Origin: Phytophthora quininea
Taxonomy: Eukaryota; Oomycota; Peronosporomycetes; Peronosporales; Peronosporaceae
DNA length: 31,921 nt
NCBI GenBank assembly: GCA_011947345.1
Contig: JAAVTG010000563.1
Coordinates: 1 to 31,921, forward strand
Direction: 5' to 3'
How positions within the stretch are numbered: position 1 is the stretch's first letter; the number at the start of each line of letters is the position of its first letter. Positions 9,155 through 18,007 of the stretch are shown here, in pieces. The notes under the pieces are model-generated. The model saw only the letters and a program-made list of their open reading frames with translations. It was not told the DNA's origin and did not search any database. A program made the translations under genes and the position numbers.

Positions 9155-11224
9155 TTAAGAGCAAATAGCGTCGGCAGGTTTGGTGCACGATGCCGGATTG
9201 ATGCCCACCACAGGAGGCAGATTCGTGAAAGCGAACGGCGTGTTGCCCTCGGTACTCGAAATCAGGAGTCTGTACGAGCCGTAGGAGCCGCGAGTGCGGC
9301 AGGTGTAAAGTTCTGGCGGGTAGTCGGCTTTGGTCTTCCCAGCGAGAGCGTCGTCCTGGCTGGCTCCAGTAGGTGCCACGGCCAGCGTGTACTTGCCCTT
9401 CTTGAGGAAGGTGCTTTTGAATGGGTCGCGGTAGCTCACCGAGCCAAAGTCGTTTCCATCCTGGTTGAGCGGGCTGTCGTCAACCGAGAAGACGGGGTCA
9501 GTGCTCCCGTCCGCGAAGAGGTAGATCATCGAGTCGAGGTACGTGGCTCGGCAGTCGCGGTTCAGGTCGTAGAAGGTGTCGTTGTCGGCGATCTCGACCG
9601 ACCGCACGTCGAACACGACATTGGTGTCGCTCAACAGCGTGAACTCCACCTTGTCGATACTGACCGACCCCGACGCGAGGATAATAGCGCCATCGAACGT
9701 CAGGCGAGGGTGAACGGCAACGACTCCACCGGGGCCGGCGGGGTGTACGCCGGGAACCGGGCGGCGTTTGCAGTGGCACTCGAACCGTCGTCGACGGCGT
9801 CAAAGTCGGCCGCGTTGATTCCGTTGCCCGCCAAGTCGGCGATGATTGCCTTGGCAGGGATCCCTGTGTTGCCGCACATCTCGCCGCAGTGGTGTAGTGC
9901 GATGACGCCGTGATCCGCGTAGGAAATCACCGGCGAACCGGACGACCCACTCTGCGTGTCACCGCTGTACGAGTATCCGATGGAGCCACAGGAGCTCGCA
10001 CTAAGACTGAGCAGCGCCACGTTGTTGGAGTAGTCGTCGACCATTGCAATGCGCTTGCCCTCGTAGAGCGGGTGCTGAGGATGTACACCTGCTCACCCAC
10101 GACACCAGCGCGCGTCTTGAGTCGCAGGTAGCCGTAAGTCTGGGCAATCACAGCTCCGTCCGATGGCAGCTTAATCAGCGCGTAGTCAAGCGCTTGGTTG
10201 GCGTGCACGAGGTCCATGCTCACAGTGACAGAGTTGCCCGGGCAAGCTCCCCACCACTGGCACGAGACACTGGCGCTGCATACGTCGGCCTCGGCCATGA
10301 ACTCGACCGTCGTACTACCTGCCTCTTGGTTGTTGGCCACGCAGTGATAGTTCGTCAGCATGTGGCCCTGGTTGCCCAACAGCCAGCCCGTGCAGCCTGC
10401 CACCGCGCTGTCGCCTTTAGGAATCAACAATCGAGCCACAGCACGCGAAGCCAAGAACGCCGTACGAGTTGTGGGATCCGCGTAGTAGCAAATGGCCTCC
10501 TTGGTGTTGTCGGTGACGCAAATGGACTCGTCGGTAGCGATGATCGGGTTGTTGTCGTCCATTAGCACGTACTTGTACGAGTCGACCACGAAGCCGTAGC
10601 ACTTTGTCCCTTGTCGGTCACGTTGAAAGACTCGGCAGTCGACTCGAACTCGGCAACGTCGCGGCTGCCTTGGTCACGGTAGAACTCGAGACGGAGTTCC
10701 TTGGCAAGAATGGGAGTTGCCAGTACATCATTGTAAAATGCTCCGCTCGGGTGGTTCACCGACAGGTTCAAAGTGCGGTCGGGCGTATCAAAGCCCTCCA
10801 CGGCGCGCAGTACGACGGAAGCACCAGGAGGCGTCCAGAGCTTGCTGAGGTGCAGGGCGACATAGGCATACCCGGAGCCCTTGGTCAGCGTGTAGGATCG
10901 GAATGGCAGAGAATCACCAGGTGTGGCGCTGTCAAAAGCGAGTCGGAATTCGGGGCAGCCCATGCCGATGTCCACGGTGCGTGTAGCCTGGGACGAGTTT
11001 GAATTTGTTGATGTCGGTGGATCGTCGATCGACTGTGTATTGAAGTCGTCGCTGTTCGAATGATGCTTGGGGTGGGCCGAGGGACTTCCTGCGTAGGCCG
11101 CCAGCAACAGCAGCGCGATACACCCGGTGATACCCAAGTTGCGGTAGCGCCGCTGAGTAGTTGCATCGGGCGTGTCCTCCTCGTCGAGTCGGTGATGGTG
11201 CATCGAGACTATCACGTCGTGCAT
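9155..11224 (-). CDS. Membrane-anchored trypsin-like serine protease, frame-broken
   Basis: Predicted secreted or membrane-tethered serine endopeptidase of the chymotrypsin fold, resembling bacterial-type lysyl or glutamyl endopeptidases. From the ATG at 11224 a short cytoplasmic leader precedes a hydrophobic segment (IALLLLAAYAG, about residues 35-46), either a signal anchor or a signal peptide. The catalytic triad is visible: His in LTNYHC (near 10350), Asp in LDYALIKLP (near 10175) and Ser in GSSGSPVI (near 9940). The QHP...GKRIA motif near 10070 is typical of this group. The C-terminal 170 residues (GKYTLAVAPTG) resemble a prepeptidase C-terminal beta domain. Frame breaks near 10610, 10081 and 9703 each look like one missing base, and homology resumes after each. 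It may be an intact gene with sequence errors, or a recent pseudogene. A related fragment lies at 1-133. Confidence 0.8.
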
Positions 11225-12103
11225 TTGTCTTGCCTCGGTCTTGCCGTCGAGCTGGTAAGTCACTTGGCGAGGCCGAGGATGTTTGGCAAATGATTACACG
11301 AGCAAGTGCCCTGCCTCTCATGTCCACGGCGCCACATGAAGATCAAGTCGAGCGCAAGACCAAGATAGCTGTGTCGAACTGGACGAGGTAAGAATGACAG
11401 GGTCGACACTATTTTCGAGGGAGTGCCGAGACTCAAGAGCAGATTGTCGGAAGCATGGGATCACACATGCCATCAGGAGTTCTTCGCTGCGCACCCAAAA
11501 TATATAGCACGGATCCAGTTGAAAGCGATCAACAGCTGCAACTTCGAGACGCTCTGGGCATTTGATCGGGCTGAGCCTTCGTGTCGCAAGCTCATTCACG
11601 TGGATACCCTCGCAGTCGAAGACCGCGCACGACCAGAATGGCGGCTTCGTGGAATGCGTCTCGAGTCGATTCTGCTCTGATCGTGTTGGTATCTGCTCGA
11701 CCAGCAAGTTGAAGTGAACCTCGGAAAGGCCAAATGCCTTAAAGGCCGTTTGAAAAAGCTGTTGCTAGTGCCGCTCGTCCGCAGTCAATGCGATTCCGAC
11801 ACGAAAAATTGTTTGGTCCGCCAAGCAGTGCCTGGATTCCATGTGCGGTGTTGCTGGCGTGGAGAAAGACATGCTGGCAGTGTCGAAGACCGGACGCCGA
11901 GTATGAACAGTAGCCCGAGGCGTGATTTCGCGCGGGCTGCATGGATACAGTGCCACGATGGCGGTGTCCGCCGTAGCCGACATCAAAGGGATCAGCAGCG
12001 CTTCCTCCAGCGCAGACGAACGCCACATCCTGGTAACGATCCCCGATCCGTAGCCAGCACTTCACAACTTCTGCTGTCGCGAGCGAACAAGTCCACGGTG
12101 GCC
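11225..12103. other. Intergenic, shared upstream region of two divergent genes
   Basis: This 880-bp stretch separates the divergent protease and START/FYVE genes and should contain both promoters. An AT-rich patch (AAAATATATAG near 11500) is present. Plus-strand frames open through 11714-12103 run into the START gene, but their translation has no recognisable domain. I see no gene. Confidence 0.4.
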
Positions 12104-13399
12104 ATGACTTTCAGCGACACGCTCAGTCCGTTTGAGCCGATCCACTTGTCATGTACCGACACCGTGTGGCTGCAAGAACTGGTGCGGTTGCTCGTTCACG
12201 AGCACGTGTTGAGCTACGAGCAGCACGTGCAGAATCACCGTCGACTGGATGCATCCCGATGGAAGCTAAACACCAAGCGCGGGGATTTGGAGGTCTATTC
12301 GCAGCAGCCGCTACGTGACCGGAGGAAAAACAGCAGCGCGGGCGAGCGCGGGGTACGACGAAGGTTGTTTACGAATGCGGAAGACACCGAGGTGGGGGCA
12401 GCTCTGGCGGAAATGCCGACCTTGCTGCTTGTGGGAACGATCAAGGCTCCTTGAACGACGTCATGTACGGGGTGCTGAATCCGACCGCCGACTCGATGCG
12501 TGAAATCCTCGTACGTAGGGGACAAGTTTGCCGCCTGCGCCGTCCTAGCAACGCTGGACAAGCCGACGCGGAGTGAGCCGTTCCGGTCGCAGACGCTCAA
12601 GTGGTTCGAAGGCGACCACCCGTACATCTTCCGTCCGATCGTCAAGAACCGGGACTTTGTCTTCATGGAGGCCACAGGCTTCACAGAGCTCAGCGACGGA
12701 GAACGAGTCGGCTACCACGTCATGCACTCGGTGACGTTTCCCGGCGCGAGACCCGTCAACGGGAACATCCGAGCGCACATGGCAGTGTGCGCTTTCTATC
12801 GCCAGCAAAGCAACGGGGTTATCGAGGTGTTTACCAAGACGACAGCGAACCCTGGCGGACACGTCGCACCGGCCATCGCTGTCAAGTACGGGGCAATCGC
12901 GCTTCTCTCTGCACAAAACTTAGTGGACTGCGCTCTCGCGAAGAAGTTCGTGTGGGTCCTGGCACGCCGACGACGTTCGACATCGTCGACAAGTACTAGC
13001 ACCAGCACCAGCAGCACGTCAAGCTCTCGTAGCAGGAGAAGCACGCTCCCATCCGCAAGCGATCGCTCGTGCTTCACCTGCGGAGAGAGCGTCTCCTCTC
13101 TGCTGGGCAGCAGAAGTGACGTGTGCGCACTGTGCTGCCGGTCGATTTGTTCGTCGTGCAGGGTGAAAAAGGAGCTGAGCTCTATCGCCTGGGACGGCAG
13201 TTTGATGAAGCTCAAGCTGCGCTTCTGTGGCTCTTGCATCAGCGACGTTGGGCAAGTGGACGCTCGAGCGATTGCTTGCGACGAATTCCGATCGGATCAA
13301 TCCGATTCCAGCCACCACAGTCTGACGGCACACCTCGAAGGCTTGACCGCGTCCGATCCGAACGTCGTGGTGCTCCGTCCGAGCGCTCTGAGCTCCTAG
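12104..13399 (+). CDS. START domain plus FYVE-like zinc finger protein, copy 1
   Basis: Lipid-binding START domain joined to a FYVE-related zinc finger, a combination that is a large family in oomycetes; probably peripheral on membranes. The ATG at 12104 gives about 431 residues. The START core carries conserved family sequence shared with the two neighbours (VKNRDFVFMEATGF, GYHVMHSV). The C-terminal finger has paired cysteines: CFTC, CALC, CSSC and CGSC, with CRVKK in place of the FYVE basic HHCR motif. A Ser/Thr/Arg-rich linker lies between them. Two breaks, near 12450 (minus one) and 12503 (plus one), cancel each other. The 50 bases between them still encode conserved residues (LNDVMYGVLNPTADSMR) in another frame, so the breaks are very recent or are sequence errors. 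Confidence 0.82.
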
Positions 13400-13767
13400 C
13401 CCAGGAAAAAATGAAATTTGATAATAATGTCACGACGCCGGTCTTCTTGTTCGAGACGCTCTGCCTCTGCCAGCTCGCCTGAGTAAAACTTTCGTGATTG
13501 CCCACCGAGATTTGAGCCGAGCTCTTGGTCCCGCCAACGTGGACCGAAAAGACCCCACCGAGCTCGCAAAATTGCACCGAACAGTGTCAACGGCAACCGT
13601 CGATCCATCGCGGTCTTCCCAATTGATCGCGTCCCGTTCACAGTTGCCTCACGATCGGCGTGGAAAGTGCTACGCCAGGAGCGATTGCTTCGGTACAGAC
13701 CTTCCCGCTGTCGTGTGTACATTTCGTAGCTCTCTACGGCCCGACCAGTTAGGTAGTCTCAAATTCG
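13400..13767. other. Intergenic between two START/FYVE copies
   Basis: This 368-bp spacer must carry the promoter of copy 2 and the 3' end of copy 1. No gene, RNA or clear initiator element was identified. Confidence 0.4.
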
Positions 13768-14991
13768 ATGGCGAGCGCCAGCAATGGCAGTCCCTTCATG
13801 CCATTTACACTCTCGCATGACGATGCAGCCTGCCTGAAGCGACTCGTTGGTGTTCTCGTGGGCCACCAAGTGGAGAGCTACGAGAAGTACCTCCTCCAAG
13901 ACCTAGAGCGTCTCGACAGTCAGCGATGGAAGTTGGTTCAGCAGCGAGACAATGTGCGCGTGTTTTCCGAGCTGCAGCGAGACGCCGACCCAAGCCATCC
14001 CGAAGACGACTTGGACTCGACAGACACGCCTCGAATGTTGGTCACCGGTCAAATGGAAGGCTCGCTGGACGACGCCATGTACGGCGTGATGACTCCGACG
14101 CTCGCGTCGATGCGACTCAAGTACTTTTACACGAATGACATGCTGGCCAACGGCGCCGTCCTGGACACGATCGAGATGCCGTCCGAAGAGGATCCATTCG
14201 AGTCGCTGACGGTGAAATGGGTCGAAGGCTACCGCCCTCCTGTGCTTGGCACCGTCGTCAAGAACCGCGACTTCGTCTACATGGAAGCGACGGGTTTCTC
14301 CAAGCTCAGCGATGGCGAAGTGGTCGGTTATCATCTGATGCACTCGGTACATTTCCCACAAACACCCGAGGTCCATGGCAACATCCGCGCCACAATATCG
14401 ACCTGCGACTTGTATCGGCAGCGAAATCACAGTGCGGTGGAAGTTTTCGGAGAGAACTCGTTCACTCCAGGGGGCAACTTACCCCGAAGCCTTGCGATCA
14501 AGTACGGTGCGGTCGCGCTCAGCTCGGTGAGGAAGTTGGTCCGCTGTGCTCACCGCAAGAAACTCGCGTGGCTGCTTCAGGTCCGCGATCCCGGTCCGAA
14601 CAGCTCGGTGATCTGTGGCGAGGCCAAGTGCATCGGATGCGGCCACAAGCCTGGCATCTTTGTCAACGGAATCGGAGCGTGCTCGTTATGTCGACGGGCG
14701 TTGTGCTCGAACTGTAGATTGAAGATAGAGCTGGGGTTCATCGGGTCTATGGACGAGTTTGTACGACGCAAGTTGTGGTTTTGCTCGTATTGTTCGGGCG
14801 ATGCGACTCAGACAGACCCCGCTTGGTCGTGTGTTCGGAATACACCGATTCGCGCGTCATGTTGCCCACTCCGTGGGGCAGCTTCCCTACCAGCACAAGT
14901 TCTCGAACAAACTCGGAGCGCAGCGACGACTGGAGCTCGCTGGATGCCAAGAATTATCGCAACCTCCTGCCATAAAAGTCTGCCAAACTAA
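13768..14991 (+). CDS. START domain plus FYVE-like zinc finger protein, copy 2
   Basis: Tandem paralogue of the gene at 12104-13399, with the same order: START domain (about residues 1-250; conserved VKNRDFVYMEATGF and GYHLMHSVHF) and a cysteine-paired zinc finger (CIGC, CSLC, CSNCRLK, CSYC; about residues 290-350). The start at 13768 is the first ATG and matches the length of copy 3. The frame as given ends at 14991. From about 14815, at a run of four C, the adjacent frame gives a Ser/Thr-rich acidic tail (DDWSSLDAKNY) ending at 14975, which looks more natural. A single-base slip in that run is therefore likely. Expected role: binding a lipid or phosphoinositide at membranes. Confidence 0.88.
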   Translation: MASASNGSPFMPFTLSHDDAACLKRLVGVLVGHQVESYEKYLLQDLERLDSQRWKLVQQRDNVRVFSELQRDADPSHPEDDLDSTDTPRMLVTGQMEGSLDDAMYGVMTPTLASMRLKYFYTNDMLANGAVLDTIEMPSEEDPFESLTVKWVEGYRPPVLGTVVKNRDFVYMEATGFSKLSDGEVVGYHLMHSVHFPQTPEVHGNIRATISTCDLYRQRNHSAVEVFGENSFTPGGNLPRSLAIKYGAVALSSVRKLVRCAHRKKLAWLLQVRDPGPNSSVICGEAKCIGCGHKPGIFVNGIGACSLCRRALCSNCRLKIELGFIGSMDEFVRRKLWFCSYCSGDATQTDPAWSCVRNTPIRASCCPLRGAASLPAQVLEQTRSAATTGARWMPRIIATSCHKSLPN

Positions 14992-15063
14992 CCAAAGTCT
15001 AAGGTAAGGAAAAATAATGCAGATTGAAGCACTTTCAATTCGATCCATTCACTGGTATTCATG

Positions 15064-16263
15064 CTAACCGGAATCGGAGGACGATGTGATGGAGAAGTCG
15101 CTACCCGATCGCTGATACAGAGCGCGCTTGTTGGTAGCCAGCACCTGGTCACGCGCGACTTGCAGTGCACTGATCCCGAGCGCTTCCTTGATACACTTAG
15201 GGCAGAAGGTGACCTTGCGCTTCTCGTACTTGAGGTTTGGCTCCATGAACGTCAGCAGCTTGCGGACTCGACAGGACCGACACACGACGTTGAAGCAGAG
15301 TTTGCACGTGCCACGAGTCGTGCTCAGTTTGCCCAAGCGGTTGCGGGTGGTCGGCGTCGAGCAACTAACACAGACACTGTCGCCGCATCTTGTCCCCATC
15401 TGCTTCTTCTCGGCGTTGCGGTGCTGCATGATCCACGCCAGCTTCTTCATTTCGCCGCAGTGAGCGTAATCTGTGCACGCCAAGAGCATCGACGCCACCG
15501 GGTGCAGTAGGAGCGTCTTCACTACACCACCATTGGGGTCACACGCACCAGTCGCGTACATTTCGACCGACATGTCCTTGTCCTGACGGAAGAAGGCGCA
15601 CAGGTGGCAATTGCCGCGGACTAACCCGGACAGCTCCGGAGCTTGAGACAACGCGATAGAGTGCTGGATATGGTAGCCGATACGTTCGCCGCTATCTGTC
15701 TTCAAGATGCCGGTCGCCTCCATATAGACAAAGTCACGGTTCTTGACCAAACTGGTCGAACCGAGTGGCAAGTCCAGCTGCATCCACTTGAGCACGAGCG
15801 ATTGCAGCGGGTCCTCTGGTGTCGGTCGCGTGATGGTATCCAATACTGCAGCACTGCTGATGTCGTCGATGTAGGAAGCTTTGAGTCGCATCAGCTCCAA
15901 CGTCGGACTGATGACCCCGAACATGACGTCCTCCAGCTTGCCGACGATGGATCCTTCGCAGAGTACAACGGGCATCTTGGACGTGTCGACGGTCTCGCCG
16001 TCTGTTCCGTTCGCTTCGGCTTCCCGTCGCTCGCTTTTCGACGGCTTGGACTCCCGTTCCGAGTAGAGACGCACATTATCCTTAGCCTTAAACAACTTCC
16101 ACCGGTTCGTGTCCACCTGACGCGTCTCGCTCGCGAGATACGCGTTGTAGTTGGGGAGGTGTTCCTCGATGAAGGCTGGCACCAGCGCCTGCAGTTCGGC
16201 CTTATCGCTCACCGATAGCTCCAGGCTGGGGAACAAGTTCTGGATGAACCGGTCCCTGGCCAT
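15064..16263 (-). CDS. START domain plus FYVE-like zinc finger protein, copy 3
   Basis: Third member of the local family, inverted relative to the other two and intact, with 399 residues. The open frame extends 155 codons further upstream, but I chose the ATG at 16263 (MARDRFIQNLFP) because it aligns with the N-termini of the paralogues and the upstream part has no domain. The START domain covers about residues 20-250 (LVKNRDFVYMEATGI, GYHIQHSIALS). The finger covers about residues 290-360 (CVSC, CKLC, CRSCRVRK, CPKC). Its C-terminal tail is Ser-rich. It converges with copy 2, with under 90 bases between their stops. The function is probably lipid sensing or transfer at endomembranes. Confidence 0.92.
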   Translation of the reverse strand: MARDRFIQNLFPSLELSVSDKAELQALVPAFIEEHLPNYNAYLASETRQVDTNRWKLFKAKDNVRLYSERESKPSKSERREAEANGTDGETVDTSKMPVVLCEGSIVGKLEDVMFGVISPTLELMRLKASYIDDISSAAVLDTITRPTPEDPLQSLVLKWMQLDLPLGSTSLVKNRDFVYMEATGILKTDSGERIGYHIQHSIALSQAPELSGLVRGNCHLCAFFRQDKDMSVEMYATGACDPNGGVVKTLLLHPVASMLLACTDYAHCGEMKKLAWIMQHRNAEKKQMGTRCGDSVCVSCSTPTTRNRLGKLSTTRGTCKLCFNVVCRSCRVRKLLTFMEPNLKYEKRKVTFCPKCIKEALGISALQVARDQVLATNKRALYQRSGSDFSITSSSDSG

Positions 16264-17144
16264 GGTCACCTGAGTGTTGTGTGTGTTGGGCCGAGGATGT
16301 GGAAATGGGATCGACTGGACGATGCACTCGCCCTGCCTGCTTGGGCTCCTCCAAGTCAGGCGTTTGGTGTCAGCGGTTGCACTTGTTGACTGCTGTCTCC
16401 TACCGTCGGAAGACGCAGGAAAAAGGAGGCCTGGAATTTGCCGTTCGGATGAGTCCGAAGCCTGCGGCTGGTGGCGTGCCGGACCGCAGAGGTGAAAGAT
16501 GCTGCGGTGCTTTTCTTCGGATCGGCAGTCCTGTTTTCTATGTCGGTCAGGCGCTGTGTATGCCCGAGAAGCTAACCAAGTGCCTCGAATTAGTCGGCCG
16601 TAAACTCGACAACACGTTTGGATCTTCGCGCGCGTGTGGCTGGCGGGGACTTCAGGTCGAACACTCGACACGCAACACGACACGCTAACGACGTTAACGC
16701 GGTTGCTTTCTTGAAGCACGGGGCTCAAACGGTGGAGAGTGTTAGTGGTACGTCGGCCTCGCCGTCTGGGAGATTGCCGTGACGTCTGTTACAGCGTCTT
16801 GGATCCCACGCTCAAGTGCAGCTCCTGCGCAACTGAGCAATGAGTATATGGCGTGTTCAAGCAATGGGGCGTCGACGAGGAAACGAGAGCTAGTCGTCCC
16901 GTATTTTAATGCAAGGTGATGTGAGGCCCCTACGCAAACAACACGCATACAACACAACACTGTGAACTTCACGGTCAAGGTTGTTGGCCATGAGAGAGAG
17001 CAGTGACAAACGCCATAAACCACTTCTCAAACAACAGGAACACACTCGAGAAACATGGCTATTTATCGCAATGATTGCACCATAATTACACTTGGTGTTT
17101 GTAAATACATTTTGTATACACACATTTTGCTTATTTGACCAGCA
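16264..17144. other. Intergenic, divergent promoters
   Basis: This region lies between the divergent START copy 3 and the small spliced gene. It is AT-richer near 17050-17140, just before the ATG at 17145. Open frames on both strands show no recognisable product. Confidence 0.4.
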
Positions 17145-17896
17145 ATGGCCGACATCCTCGCCGCTCAGGTCTTCCTCGCCTTCGACGACTTCTCCCTGGC
17201 CGGCAGGCGTACGTCTCCTCTGTGTAGCTACGTGTACACCGCCCCCACCTAAGCCACTCTGTCGTGTACGGCTGTAGACGTCCTCCGCTTCGCCCGCACC
17301 CACGGAGAGCAAGCCCAAGACGTGTCCAGATCCGCCATCGCCACCTTATTTCCGGATCTGTCCGATTGTATCGCCATTAAGCGAACTGCTAACATTGCGT
17401 TTGTGACGGTCAAGTCATCTGCACTGACGCCGGATCAGCGCTGGCAGTTCGCAGACGCCTTTGTCAACGCGTTGGACCAATGCCACGTGCAGGAGCTGGA
17501 GGTTCTAGCGGCGCTGCATCTTCCCTACGCCCAGGATAACGTGTGCCAATACACTTTAAACTCGGATGCAACGTCCGATAATAGCGAAGCGGGCTGCCGC
17601 TGGCAGACCCGAAATGGGACGTCAAGGACCCGTTCTTGGCTCCGTTGCTGCATCTGATCAAGGTCGAGAGGTTCCCGAGAACGCACTTGCTGCTGGTCAA
17701 GGGCTACAAACCTGGACGAGACTTGTCCGGAATGTACGACGCAGTGGACGCGTTGGCGAGAGCTGTGCAGATTTTCACCAAACAGCAAGTGACGGTGGAT
17801 GCGGACGAGATGCAGCGCCAACTGCCTCGGCTCTTGGCCAAGGAGAAGGTGAAAATTGCCGAGAACAACGAGTACCTGACGCTGCTCTACCATTAG
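17145..17896 (+). CDS. Small spliced gene, possible proteasome assembly chaperone 1-like
   Basis: Exon 1 is 17145-17208 (MADILAAQVFLAFDDFSLAGR), followed by a 69-nt intron at 17209-17277 with GTACGT and CTGTAG ends. Exon 2 continues in frame (HVLRFARTHGEQAQD). Near 17588 a one-base loss moves the frame, after which GLPLADPKWDVKDPFLAPLL continues to the stop at 17896. The product would be about 228 residues, soluble, with no signal peptide. The hydrophobic strand pattern (NIAFVTVKSSALTPDQRWQ, ELEVLAALHLP) and length recall the PAC1/PSMG1 proteasome assembly chaperone, but I could not confirm it from motifs. A 44-nt intron at 17541-17584 could also restore the frame; it is shorter than usual. 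The gene itself is well supported; the function is tentative. Confidence 0.65.
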
Positions 17897-18007
17897 ACCA
17901 AGGCAGGTAATGGCAACTTGAACGAGTGATGCCAATGGAAATGCAATTGATAGTTAGCTAGCCCTGGTACTTCTACGGCGGAGATCTCGAGGCTGGAGCA
18001 GGAGTTA

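Noticed and set aside
15064..16728. 554-residue version of START/FYVE copy 3
   Set aside because: The extra 155 N-terminal residues show no domain, and the ATG at 16263 matches the paralogues' start.
17541..17584. 44-nt GT-AG intron in the chaperone-like gene
   Set aside because: It restores the frame, but it is shorter than the 69-72-nt introns seen here and would remove sequence that looks coding (VCQYTLNSD). A one-base loss near 17588 explains the data as well; kept only as an alternative.
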